From positions 1 to 27,472 of the IMG/VR virus record IMGVR_UViG_3300009610_000075: 27,472 nucleotides of DNA; one strand, 5' to 3'. The position numbers and the translations under genes were made by a program. The notes under the pieces are model-generated. The model had not been told where the DNA came from. It saw only the letters and a program-made list of their open reading frames with translations, and did no database searches. Positions 20,867 to 27,472 of the stretch are shown here, piece by piece (the first letter of the stretch is position 1; the number at the start of each line of letters is the position of its first letter). The DNA comes from a virus.

Positions 20867-20956
20867 ATGGCCAACACGAAGAAGCCGCAGGGTCTGCGCG
20901 GCAAGCCGGTGATGCCGGCCAAGAAGTACAGGCCAGCGAAGGGGAGGGCATACTGA
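20867..20956 (+). CDS. Tiny basic protein, 29 aa
   Basis: GAGGAGG lies 5 nt before the ATG, one of the strongest ribosome sites in the window. The protein starts MANTKKPQGLRGKPVMPAKK, is one-third Lys/Arg with several Pro and Gly, and ends GRAY. The TGA shares a base with the next ATG (TGATG). It may be a small nucleic-acid-binding or capsid-internal peptide. Its first codons resemble those of the next gene (both start MANT). Confidence 0.65.
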   Translation: MANTKKPQGLRGKPVMPAKKYRPAKGRAY

Positions 20957-21255
20957 TGGCAAACACGAACGGACACGCGAACCGCACCGAGACGATCGGC
21001 GACACAGCCGAGAACGTGATCTCGGCCAAGCCGTGCATCTTGTACGGCATCTACCCCCGTCTGACCACGACCGGGACCATCACGACCAGGAACACGGCCA
21101 CCGCGGCCGGGGGCGCGGTCGAGCACATCTGCGCCATCGGCCTCACACAGCAGGGCAAGACGTTCGGTCCGAAGGGCGTGATCTACAGGACCGGCCTCAC
21201 GATCCAGTTGTCGGTCGCGTCGGACCTGTGCACCATCGCTTGGGAACCGTTGTGA
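20956..21255 (+). CDS. Small beta-rich probable virion protein, 99 aa
   Basis: GGGGAGG lies about 8 nt before the ATG. The protein starts MANTNGHANRTETIGDTAEN and then consists of beta strands (KPCILYGIYPRLTTTGTITT, VEHICAIGLTQQGKTFGPKG, LTIQLSVASDLCTIAWEPL), the pattern of small head-associated proteins near capsid genes. It could decorate the capsid. The stop overlaps the GTG start of the next gene (GTGA). Confidence 0.7.
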   Translation: MANTNGHANRTETIGDTAENVISAKPCILYGIYPRLTTTGTITTRNTATAAGGAVEHICAIGLTQQGKTFGPKGVIYRTGLTIQLSVASDLCTIAWEPL

Positions 21256-21557
21256 AAAAGCTGTTGATAATCATGGCCTTGGCAGCCGCGGCGCTGAGTA
21301 CAGCGCTCTTTGGCGCCTCGGATACACAGTCCATCATCAACGGCGTGACTGTCACTCGGCGCTCGGCTCCGTGCACTCTCGAATCTGTTCCAGCTCAGCT
21401 CAGGCCTCTTTTTTCCAGCGGCCGGCTGGAGCTCAGCGGCTCGGGAGCCGTGGAGATGTGTTGGTCTCTGCGTACCGACCCCGGCAATGTGTGCATCGTG
21501 GACGAGAACGGGTGGCACATTGACGTGCCGCTGAAAAGCTTCGGTACTGGTACTTGA
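21252..21557 (+). CDS. Predicted secreted protein, 101 aa
   Basis: The GTG overlaps the upstream stop (GTGA); only a weak GGGAA ribosome site is present, so coupling is likely. The N-terminus MKKLLIIMALAAAALSTALF followed by GAS is a typical Sec signal peptide. The mature part (about 78 aa) has cysteines at 41, 70 and 81 and a Gly/Ser-rich strand pattern (RLELSGSGAVEMCWSLRTD). It is the only clearly exported protein in the rightward block. The TGA stop lies inside the -35 box of the capsid promoter. No family is recognised. Confidence 0.72.
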   Translation: MKKLLIIMALAAAALSTALFGASDTQSIINGVTVTRRSAPCTLESVPAQLRPLFSSGRLELSGSGAVEMCWSLRTDPGNVCIVDENGWHIDVPLKSFGTGT

Positions 21558-21582
21558 CATCCAGCACGAGTTGCTGTAGAAT
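21554..21582 (+). promoter_or_regulatory. Consensus sigma-70-like promoter of the capsid gene
   Basis: TTGACA (21554-21559), a perfect -35, a 17-bp spacer, then TAGAAT (21577-21582), again preceded by GCTG. It fits the need for very high capsid expression. Transcription would begin near 21589. Confidence 0.85.
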
Positions 21583-21588
21583 TATCAC

Positions 21589-21705
21589 CTTCGTTACTCG
21601 GCCGCGACAGCGCCGGGGGACTCCGGGACCTGATACCCGGTACGTCGCGGGCTTTGGCGATACAAAGCGAGAGCTGTACTTTGTACAACCAATGGAGAGC
21701 ATACC
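21589..21705 (+). promoter_or_regulatory. Structured 5' leader of the capsid mRNA
   Basis: The roughly 117-nt leader contains an outer stem CCGCGAC/GTCGCGG (21602-21608, 21644-21650) enclosing CCGGG/CCCGG (21623-21627, 21636-21640). After it two hairpins exclude each other: GCTTTG/CAAAGC (21651-21656, 21663-21668) and TACAAAG/CTTTGTA (21661-21667, 21679-21685). GGAGAG with an 8-nt spacer precedes the ATG. The structures could protect the mRNA or regulate its translation. Confidence 0.6.
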
Positions 21706-22818
21706 ATGCCCAATACCACAAATTTCACCAGGCTGACCACCGAGCAGAAAACAGTCTGGTCCCGCGACCTCTGGAAGCAAGCACGGAACCAGATGTTCGT
21801 GAACAAGTTCCTGGGCGAAGGCCCGAACGCGATGATCCAGCACATCAGCTCGCTCACGAAGAGCGAACGCGGTGCGCGTGCGGTCATGACCCTCGTGCCC
21901 GATCTCGAAGGGGACGGCGTGGCGGGTGACCGCGCGCTGGAAGGCAACGAAGAGGCCATCAAGGCATTCGACAAGGTGATCCGCGTCGACCAGCTGCGCA
22001 ACGCGAACATCACCGAAGGCCGCATGGCCGAGCAGAAGTCAATCGTCCGGTTCCGCGAGACGTCGAAGGACGTCCTGGCGTACTGGATGGCAGACCGCTG
22101 CGACCAGGTGGCGTTCCTGACGCTGTCGGGGGTGGCCTACTCCCAGAAGAACACCGGCGCCGCGCGCACGGGTTCCGACCTGATCAACCTGGAATTCGCG
22201 GCCGACGTGGCTGCGCCCTCCAGCGCCCGCGTGTTCCGTTGGGACGGCACCAACAAGACTCTCGTGATCAACGGCGCGACCAGCGCTGTGACCGCGGCGG
22301 ACCTCCCGACGTACAACATGTTCGTCCAACTGAAAGCGCAGGCCAAGGAGATGTACGTCCGCGGCATCCGCGAGAAGGGCGAAGAGACCTACCACGCGTT
22401 CCTGACGCCGACCGCGATGGCGAAGCTCAAGCTGGACCCGGACTACATCAAGAACGTCCGGCAGGCGATGCCGCGCAGCGAAAGCAATCCGCTGTTCAGC
22501 GGCGACACGGTGAAGCTCGACGGGATTTATTTCCACGAGTTCCGCCACGTCTACAACACCAGCGGCACGGCCACCAAGTGGGGCGCCGGCAACCTGATCG
22601 ACGGGTGCCAGATCCTCTTCTGCGGCGCACAGGCGCTGGGCATGGCCGACATCGGTATGCCGTCGTGGGACGAGATCGAGAAGGACTACGGTAACCAGAA
22701 CGGCATCTCGGTGTCGAAGATCTTCGGGTTCCTGAAGCCCTCCTTCAACACCCAGTACGGGCCGTCGCCGTCGACCGTGCAGGACTTCGGCGTGATCAGC
22801 GTCTACGTCGCGCAGTAA
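21706..22818 (+). CDS. Major capsid protein (N4-gp56 family)
   Basis: A 370-aa protein with the characteristic sequence of the N4-gp56 capsid family: an N-terminal region with LTTEQKTVWSRDLWKQARNQ, then VRFRETSKDVLAYWMADRCD, a later FHEFRHVYNTSGTATKWGAG and an end near FGVISVYVAQ. It adopts an HK97-type fold in this family and builds the shell. It follows scaffold, decoration-like and secreted-protein genes and has its own consensus promoter and long leader. Slightly shorter than N4 gp56 itself. Confidence 0.93.
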   Translation: MPNTTNFTRLTTEQKTVWSRDLWKQARNQMFVNKFLGEGPNAMIQHISSLTKSERGARAVMTLVPDLEGDGVAGDRALEGNEEAIKAFDKVIRVDQLRNANITEGRMAEQKSIVRFRETSKDVLAYWMADRCDQVAFLTLSGVAYSQKNTGAARTGSDLINLEFAADVAAPSSARVFRWDGTNKTLVINGATSAVTAADLPTYNMFVQLKAQAKEMYVRGIREKGEETYHAFLTPTAMAKLKLDPDYIKNVRQAMPRSESNPLFSGDTVKLDGIYFHEFRHVYNTSGTATKWGAGNLIDGCQILFCGAQALGMADIGMPSWDEIEKDYGNQNGISVSKIFGFLKPSFNTQYGPSPSTVQDFGVISVYVAQ

Positions 22819-22848
22819 CGCGGCCATACAGGAAAAGGAGATATAACC

Positions 22849-23304
22849 ATGGCTCTTCTCAAGAAAATCCCCAATGCACAATACCCGCTGTCGGTTGTGT
22901 TCACTGCGAGCACAACTGACACGATGGTGAACGTGGCCGGTGCAACGGTCACGTTCGGCGATGCCGCTCCCGGCGCCTTCGACATCTTCTATCCGCCTCC
23001 CGGTTCAATCGTGATCGGCGGGGTGGTGAAGGTGGAGACGGCCGCGGTCGGCAGCACGAGCACCGTGGATGTGGGCGACTCGGATCAAACCGACCGCTAC
23101 ACCGAGACCGCGGCCATCGACCTGACGGACGTGGACGCTCCGGCGACCGGGTTCGACCAGCTCGGTGTCCACAAGGTCTACAACGGCTCGCAGGCGGTCC
23201 GAATCACAATGGCGAACGGCGGGGCACTCTCCGCTGGCAAGTTCCACGTCATCGTGAACCTGATCGTCCCGGGTCGAGGCAACGAGAACCTCAAGACCGT
23301 GTAA
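22849..23304 (+). CDS. Beta-rich probable head protein, 151 aa
   Basis: AAGGAG with a 7-nt AT-rich spacer precedes the ATG. The protein starts MALLKKIPNAQYPLSVVFTA and is made of strands rich in Val, Thr, Gly and Asp (ATVTFGDAAPGAFDIFYPPP, SIVIGGVVKVETAAVGSTST), ending HVIVNLIVPGRGNENLKTV. It follows the capsid gene directly, as head decoration proteins do. The function is inferred from position and composition. Confidence 0.75.
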   Translation: MALLKKIPNAQYPLSVVFTASTTDTMVNVAGATVTFGDAAPGAFDIFYPPPGSIVIGGVVKVETAAVGSTSTVDVGDSDQTDRYTETAAIDLTDVDAPATGFDQLGVHKVYNGSQAVRITMANGGALSAGKFHVIVNLIVPGRGNENLKTV

Positions 23305-23310
23305 GGCTGA

Positions 23311-23335
23311 CAGGCCCTGGCTATGCCGGGGCCTG
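23311..23335 (+). other. Intergenic hairpin after the 151-aa gene
   Basis: CAGGCCCTGGC (23311-23321) pairs with GCCGGGGCCTG (23325-23335), 11 pairs with one T-G, around TAT. No T run follows, so it may weaken rather than stop transcription or protect the capsid mRNA 3' end. Confidence 0.55.
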
Positions 23336-23371
23336 TAGGACGTGCACGCCAACCAACAGGAGACACCGCTC

Positions 23372-23785
23372 GTGGACTACATTTCCAACCGAGACGTCGT
23401 TGTTCGCAGCAAAAAGACGGGACACGCAATCGAGTTCAAGAAGGGCGTCCCGACCGCAGTACCGAAGTCGATGGTGGAAGAAGTTCTCGAGAAAGGCATC
23501 CTGCCCGCCTCCAACGAAGCCGTTGAGCCGGGTAAGACGGAGCTGGTCGCGGAGAAGCCGAAGATCGTGCTGCCCCCGGACGACGGGGACGTGAGGGAGG
23601 AGCAAGTCCTCGCGGTCATCAAGGCGATCGTGAAGCGCAACGACCCGAAGGACTTCACCGGCGGCGGGGCACCCTCCGCAGGCGCGGTTACCGCGGTCCT
23701 GGGATGGCGCGCAGACAGAAAAGACGTGCAGAAGGTTTGGGAGAAGCACAAGGCCGAACTCGTCGGCCGTGGCAACCCGGCCTGA
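23372..23785 (+). CDS. Phage structural-module protein, 137 aa
   Basis: The GTG at 23372 has AGGAG 9 nt before it and is preferred over a GTG ten codons earlier that lacks a good site. The N-terminal part starts with MDYISNRDVVVRSKKTGHAI, typical of small head-completion proteins. The C-terminus has KAIVKRNDPKDFTGGGAPSA and VTAVLGWRADRKDVQKVWE, a winged-helix-like motif often seen in phage proteins encoded after the capsid gene. It lies between the head protein and the neck protein. The family is common but has no firm function. Confidence 0.72.
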   Translation: MDYISNRDVVVRSKKTGHAIEFKKGVPTAVPKSMVEEVLEKGILPASNEAVEPGKTELVAEKPKIVLPPDDGDVREEQVLAVIKAIVKRNDPKDFTGGGAPSAGAVTAVLGWRADRKDVQKVWEKHKAELVGRGNPA

Positions 23786-23795
23786 GGAGTAGGCC

Positions 23796-24482
23796 GTGGA
23801 ACTGCAGGAACTCATAACCCTGTTCCGTAAACAGGTGTCCGACCAGGCCAAGCCGTACCTCTGGGACGACACTGAGACCCTGCAGTACGCCATCGACTCC
23901 CAGGACATGTATGTCAGGAAGATCGGCGGCATACGGGACGGCTCCACGAGGGCCCTCACCGACGTGCAGCTGTCGCCCAACGCGGCGTTCTCGGGGCACA
24001 GCAGGTATGTGCTCCGGATACGGTCGGCGCGGCTGCTGACCGCCGGCAGGGACCTCAAGATCATAAACGAGGGCGACGTCGGGCTGCAGCGGTTCACCGA
24101 CTACAACCTCGACCAGGGGTTGTCGGCGCTGGACGACGAGGACACGGGCGACGTGGTCGCCATGATCCTCGGCATCACCGAGAACAAGATCAGATGGTTG
24201 AAGGTGCCGTTGGTGGCGGACACGTGCAGGATGCACATCCACCGCCTCCCGTTCCCGAGGATCAAGGACACGAACGGCTGCCTGGAGATCGACGAGCAAC
24301 ATCACATCCACCTGCTGATGTGGATGAAGCACCTGGCATACTCCAAACAGGACGCGGAGACGTATGACAAGGGGCTGGCAGAGAGCAACAAGACGGCGTT
24401 CGAAAAGTACTGCGCGGACGCCGAGGTAGAGGCTGAGAAGAAGCGGTTCAGGCCTCGAAGCATGCAGTACGGCGGCATCTAA
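23796..24482 (+). CDS. Head-tail adaptor/neck protein, 228 aa
   Basis: A GTG start with GAGGAG 6-7 nt upstream. The N-terminus MELQELITLFRKQVSDQAKP followed by WDDTETLQYAIDSQDMYVRK is the typical helical start of gp4/gp6-like adaptor proteins that bind under the portal. The middle is beta-rich (RYVLRIRSARLLTAGRDLKI), and the C-terminus is helical with HIHLLMWMKHLAYSKQDAET. The adaptor call fits the position after capsid genes; exact homology is inferred. Confidence 0.78.
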   Translation: MELQELITLFRKQVSDQAKPYLWDDTETLQYAIDSQDMYVRKIGGIRDGSTRALTDVQLSPNAAFSGHSRYVLRIRSARLLTAGRDLKIINEGDVGLQRFTDYNLDQGLSALDDEDTGDVVAMILGITENKIRWLKVPLVADTCRMHIHRLPFPRIKDTNGCLEIDEQHHIHLLMWMKHLAYSKQDAETYDKGLAESNKTAFEKYCADAEVEAEKKRFRPRSMQYGGI

Positions 24483-24503
24483 GCGAACATAGAGGACATC
24501 ACC

Positions 24504-25184
24504 ATGGCAAATTACACCAAGAATAAACCCGGCGCCCCCGACAGCGGGCGCTACGCGTACGGCGACACCGTGCTCGACTCCAACAACGTGACCTGGCTGT
24601 GCGTGCAGTCCGGCATCCCCGGCATGTTCGTTCCGAACACCTTCTCGACCGGCGCGGGGGCAGTGATCCCGACCGCGTCGCAGACGGGCATGACGGTCAA
24701 GGACATCGGGGTGGGCGGGTACCACACGACCACGCTGACCCTGACGGACTGGCCGCTGGTGGTCACCGACGCGCTGGCGTACGCCGGCAAGCAGCTCCTG
24801 GACTTCCCCGAGGGTCGCGTCTACGTGATCGGCGCCATCGCCGTCGCGCAGTTCGGCGTGACCACGGTCCGTGCCTCGACGATCAACAACAGCTCGACGA
24901 TCGACTGGTCGATCGGCACAGCGACTGCCTCGAACGTGGTTCTCTCTGCCACCATGATCGACCTGGGCGTGCTGGTTGACGAACAGGCCATCGGCGACGA
25001 CTCCGCATACGGCGCGGCCGGCAACAGCGTGCTGGCGGCGGCTGCATTTTTCGACGGCACGTCCACGGCAAAGGACGCGTTCTTCAACGTCGCGTTCTCG
25101 GACAACACCGACATTGACGCGGACGGCACCCTCAAGATCACCGGGACCATCCAGATCACCTGGCTGCACCTCGGCGACAAGTAA
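24504..25184 (+). CDS. Probable virion structural protein, 226 aa
   Basis: GAGG lies about 7 nt before the ATG. The protein starts MANYTKNKPGAPDSGRYAYG and is dominated by strands with Thr, Val, Gly and Ala (LAYAGKQLLDFPEGRVYVIG, TIQITWLHLGDK at the end). Composition and place after the adaptor suggest a head-fibre, decoration or tail-tube-like component. It is followed by the hairpin/promoter at 25206-25247, so it closes its unit. Confidence 0.7.
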   Translation: MANYTKNKPGAPDSGRYAYGDTVLDSNNVTWLCVQSGIPGMFVPNTFSTGAGAVIPTASQTGMTVKDIGVGGYHTTTLTLTDWPLVVTDALAYAGKQLLDFPEGRVYVIGAIAVAQFGVTTVRASTINNSSTIDWSIGTATASNVVLSATMIDLGVLVDEQAIGDDSAYGAAGNSVLAAAAFFDGTSTAKDAFFNVAFSDNTDIDADGTLKITGTIQITWLHLGDK

Positions 25185-25205
25185 GCCTGGTCGAGACGTA
25201 ACCGC

Positions 25206-25236
25206 GGGCGCCTGGACCTTGTCCACGGCGCCCGTT
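25206..25236 (+). terminator. Probable terminator overlapping a promoter
   Basis: GGGCGCCTGGAC (25206-25217) pairs with GTCCA and GGCGCCC (25221-25225, 25227-25233) with one bulged C, followed by GTTT. The short T run makes it moderate. The -35 box of the next promoter lies in its loop and right arm. Confidence 0.6.
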
Positions 25237-25247
25237 TGCTGTATAAT
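25219..25247 (+). promoter_or_regulatory. Sigma-70-like promoter of the 201-aa tail gene
   Basis: TTGTCC (25219-25224), 17 bp, TATAAT (25242-25247), preceded by GCTG. Transcription would begin near 25254, three bases before the ATG at 25257, the same spacing as at terS. Confidence 0.75.
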
Positions 25248-25256
25248 AGGTGCCCC

Positions 25257-25862
25257 ATGACATGTAACACTCAAGACATAACGATCAACAAGGGAGCAAC
25301 CTTCACCCAGGTGGTGCGGTGGGAGACACCACCTTTGGTGTCGAAGGCCGTCACCGGCGTCACGAATGCAGCACCCGCCGTGGTGACGGCGGTGGGACAC
25401 GGACTCACCACGGGATGGCTGGCCGCTGTGGTGTCGGCGGGTGGGATCTCAGACATCAATGCGGAGACGTTTCCTCCGAACAGTTCGGATTTCAGCCCGG
25501 TAACCGTGTTGACGGTGGACACGGTGTCCTTGGACGACATCAACTCGGCGGAGTACTCTGCGTACACGAGCGGCGGGTTCTTGGTGTACTACACGCCAGT
25601 GTCCTTGTCAGGATACACGGCGCGCATGCACATCAGGGAGACGGTGGGCTCGTCCACCACGGAGCTGGAGCTGACTTCGCCGTCGGCCGGCATCGTGATA
25701 GACGACGCGGCGAAGACCATCACGCTGACGATCTCCGCCGTTGACACCGCCGCGCTCGACATGACCAGCGGCGTGTACGACCTAGAGCTGGTGTCGGGTT
25801 CGGGAGTTGTAACCAGATTGCTGGAAGGCACCGTGACCATCACGGAAGAAGTCACAAGATAA
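25257..25862 (+). CDS. Phage tail/baseplate-associated protein, 201 aa
   Basis: The ATG at 25257 starts MTCNTQDITINKGATFTQVV, like BppU-type N-terminal domains ('...dihqGdTf'). The C-terminal half (SGYTARMHIRETVGSSTTEL, ITLTISAVDTAALDMTSGVY, then DLELVSGSGVVTRLLEGTVT) is a beta-sandwich unit widespread in phage tail-associated proteins. A segment between about residues 30 and 110 (SKAVTGVTNAAPAVVTAVGH and later) looks inserted and Ig-like. An AGGTG element lies 5 nt before the ATG, but the promoter position suggests that most of it would lie outside the transcript. Confidence 0.75.
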   Translation: MTCNTQDITINKGATFTQVVRWETPPLVSKAVTGVTNAAPAVVTAVGHGLTTGWLAAVVSAGGISDINAETFPPNSSDFSPVTVLTVDTVSLDDINSAEYSAYTSGGFLVYYTPVSLSGYTARMHIRETVGSSTTELELTSPSAGIVIDDAAKTITLTISAVDTAALDMTSGVYDLELVSGSGVVTRLLEGTVTITEEVTR

Positions 25863-25872
25863 GGAGCTCACC

Positions 25873-26319
25873 ATGAGCGCATCGAACGTATTTGAAAACG
25901 GCCTGCTGTCCCTGATCTTCGAGAACGCGAACTACGCGAACGTCGGAGACGCGACCGGGCTCCGAGGGTCGAGCACCGCAGGCGTGTTCTACGTGTCCCT
26001 GCACACGGCGTCGCCGGGCGAGGGCGGGAGCCAGAGCACCAGCGAGACGGCCTACACCAACTACCTCCGCTCCGGTGGCAGCGTGGCCCGCTCCACGGCG
26101 GGCTGGTCGGTCGCCGCAGGCGTGGCGGACAACGACGGCGCCATCACCTACGCGACGTGCGGCGCCTCCGGCGCCACGCTGACGGACTTTGGCATCGGCT
26201 CGGACAGCACCGGCGCGGGGAACTTGTTCCTCTACGGCGCCCTGACGGCGTCGCTGATCGTGAACTCCGGCATCACGCCGAGCTTCGCGGCCGGCGCCCT
26301 GGACGTGACGCTGGACTAA
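25873..26319 (+). CDS. Phage virion protein of the 'LHTASPGEGGSQ' type, 148 aa
   Basis: AAGGAG lies 6 nt before the ATG. The segment VFYVSLHTASPGEGGSQSTS followed by SETAYTNYLR, a W-S-V-A strand, DFGIGSDSTGAGNLFLYGAL and TPSFAAGALDVTLD is typical of a common small tail-associated phage protein family with a beta-sandwich fold. It lies between the 201-aa tail protein and two small proteins, in the same unit. Confidence 0.78.
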   Translation: MSASNVFENGLLSLIFENANYANVGDATGLRGSSTAGVFYVSLHTASPGEGGSQSTSETAYTNYLRSGGSVARSTAGWSVAAGVADNDGAITYATCGASGATLTDFGIGSDSTGAGNLFLYGALTASLIVNSGITPSFAAGALDVTLD

Positions 26320-26320
26320 C

Positions 26321-26542
26321 ATGGACCTGCTCAAGAAGGAGCGCATCGCGGTATCGATCGAGGGTGAGCTGGTCGTCATCCAGCTGGGCAACGTCACATT
26401 GAAGGTGCCATACGAGACGGCCCTCCAGCTGTCGCAGTGGATTCGCTTCCGGGCCAAGGAGGCCAAGAAGCGGGCGGGCGACGTGTCGAGGCACTGGAGC
26501 GTCATCGGTAACCTGACCGACGCGAACGAGACAAGGGGATAA
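26321..26542 (+). CDS. Small phage protein, 73 aa
   Basis: The protein starts MDLLKKERIAVSIEGELVVI: a beta meander (VSIEGELVVIQLGNVTLKVP) followed by a helix (YETALQLSQWIRFRAKEAKK). The start lies one base after the upstream stop, and coupling probably drives it because the ribosome site is weak. Similar short strand-helix proteins are common in phage tail modules. No function is known. Confidence 0.72.
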   Translation: MDLLKKERIAVSIEGELVVIQLGNVTLKVPYETALQLSQWIRFRAKEAKKRAGDVSRHWSVIGNLTDANETRG

Positions 26543-26544
26543 AT

Positions 26545-27015
26545 ATGGCAGCAGTCGGATATTCAGTAACGACCGAAGGCGCGGTAGCGGTGGCAGCGGC
26601 CACCGTCGAGTCCGTCCTCGGCGTCAAGGCGCACGCGAACTCGGGCCTGCAGCTGAAGGGCTTCGTCATCGCGTTCGACGGCGTGACGGCCTCGGCCGTC
26701 CCGGTCCTCGTGGAAGTCTGCTACGCGACGTTCGCCACGAACTCGCCCGGCACGAACTCGACCTCCGTCACCGCGCGGCAGACCTATGGCCGCGTCCTGA
26801 CGGCTGGCTTCACCGGCGCGAAGAACTGGACGGCGGAGCCGACCACGCTCACCGCGATCAAAGAGTTTCTCTTGGCACCCGACAAGGGTGTCATCGCCTA
26901 CCAATTTCCGCTCGGCCAGGAGCCGGACTCCGCGCTCGCGGAGGGTTTCACGCTCCGTGTCACCGCTCCCGCCGTCGTGAACCTCCGCGCAACCATGGAC
27001 GTCGAGCGCATCTAA
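26545..27015 (+). CDS. Probable virion structural protein, 156 aa
   Basis: AAGGGG lies about 6 nt before the ATG. The protein starts MAAVGYSVTTEGAVAVAAAT and consists of Val/Ala/Thr-rich strands (LQLKGFVIAFDGVTASAVPV) with a C-terminal EGFTLRVTAPAVVNLRATMD, the pattern of small beta-sandwich virion proteins. It lies between the tail-associated genes and the Asp-box protein. Identity is inferred from composition and location. Confidence 0.72.
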   Translation: MAAVGYSVTTEGAVAVAAATVESVLGVKAHANSGLQLKGFVIAFDGVTASAVPVLVEVCYATFATNSPGTNSTSVTARQTYGRVLTAGFTGAKNWTAEPTTLTAIKEFLLAPDKGVIAYQFPLGQEPDSALAEGFTLRVTAPAVVNLRATMDVERI

Positions 27016-27024
27016 GGATGCGCC

Positions 27025-27472
27025 ATGGCTGACGTAACAATAGACGCGGCGGTAGGCGCCACCGACTCTCGCGGAATACGGAGAGTTGTATTCTCCACGT
27101 CCGAGATAGGGTACTGGTTCTACATCGACGGCGACGGCACGTTCGGATACTCCAAGACCACGGACGGTGGTGCCACGTGGGGCGCGCAAGTCGAGATCGC
27201 CTCGGCCACCACCCACCAAGCATACGACGTGTGGTTCGACCAGTGGACGCCCGGCGGCACCGGTACGCTTATCCATACGTGGTATTTCGACACCACCAAC
27301 GACGACGTCTTCTGGCGCACGCTGGACACGAACGGCGACACCCTCGGCACGCAGCGGGTGGCGTTCGCCGCTTCCACCTCCGTCTCTGGTCGGGGCGTGT
27401 TCGTATCCGGCACCAAGACCCGCAGCGGCTATCTCTACTGTGCTTTCGACGTGGACGCCGGCGCGGAGCGCG
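27025..27472 (+). CDS. Asp-box (sialidase-fold-like) virion protein, partial
   Basis: AAGGATG lies 5 nt before the ATG; the reading frame stays open to the right edge (149 residues visible). The protein starts MADVTIDAAVGATDSRGIRR. SKTTDGGATWG near residue 43 is an Asp-box (S-x-D-x-G-x-T-W type), the turn that marks blades of sialidase-like beta-propellers. Further strands follow (LIHTWYFDTTNDDVFWRTLD, VSGRGVFVSGTKTRSGYLYC). In phages such propellers occur in tail fibres and receptor-binding proteins. The C-terminal part is outside the window. Confidence 0.75.
   Translation, partial: MADVTIDAAVGATDSRGIRRVVFSTSEIGYWFYIDGDGTFGYSKTTDGGATWGAQVEIASATTHQAYDVWFDQWTPGGTGTLIHTWYFDTTNDDVFWRTLDTNGDTLGTQRVAFAASTSVSGRGVFVSGTKTRSGYLYCAFDVDAGAER

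Overview
The window is part of a GC-rich tailed dsDNA phage genome (Caudoviricetes) or a prophage-like copy of one. It carries an ordered head-morphogenesis block: terminase small and large subunits, a P22-type portal, a scaffold, and an N4-gp56-type major capsid protein. A tRNA, an RNA ligase, NAD+/ADP-ribose enzymes and many tiny coupled genes are also present. Strong AAGGAG-type ribosome sites, sigma-70-like promoters, a lipobox and a Sec signal peptide suggest a bacterial host, probably Gram-negative. Nothing in the sequence fixes the host species.

Left block (about 1-11975, all on the minus strand): a dense leftward-transcribed accessory block. In transcription order it starts with small hypothetical genes (11975 down to 7380), many joined by ATGA, GTGA or TGATG overlaps. 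A 300-aa unknown, a small membrane protein and an SPFH/band-7 membrane protein follow. Next come a tRNA-Tyr(GTA), an unknown pair of genes, a lipoprotein and RtcB RNA ligase. The block ends with small genes, a macro-domain protein and a bifunctional NMN adenylyltransferase-Nudix protein that runs off the left edge. RtcB, macro domain and NMNAT-Nudix together suggest RNA-end repair plus NAD+/ADP-ribose recycling, possibly as defence against host anti-phage systems that cut tRNA or destroy NAD+. The link between them is inferred.

Divergent control region (11976-12361): a 226-bp run of hairpins and near-perfect palindromes, then an AT-rich segment with a consensus promoter whose -10 box lies 9 nt before the small-terminase ATG, which implies a leaderless transcript.

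Right block (12362-27472, all on the plus strand): small terminase, large terminase with an unusual zinc-ribbon N-terminus, an AT-rich non-coding region with an array of ACTACAC/GTGTAGT repeats, two tiny genes, a 653-aa unknown putative virion protein, portal, scaffold, RyR-domain protein, a 29-aa basic peptide, a small beta-rich protein, a secreted cysteine protein, major capsid protein, and then head-completion, neck and tail-associated proteins. It ends inside an Asp-box (sialidase-fold-like) protein. At least five sigma-70-like promoters sit in this block. Two of them embed the upstream stop codon in the -35 box, and two would give near-leaderless mRNAs.

The best candidates for something undescribed are the RNA-repair/NAD+ cluster, the palindrome cluster at 12002-12227, the iteron-like array at 14641-14969, and the terS/terL dual-coding overlap that encodes a zinc ribbon.
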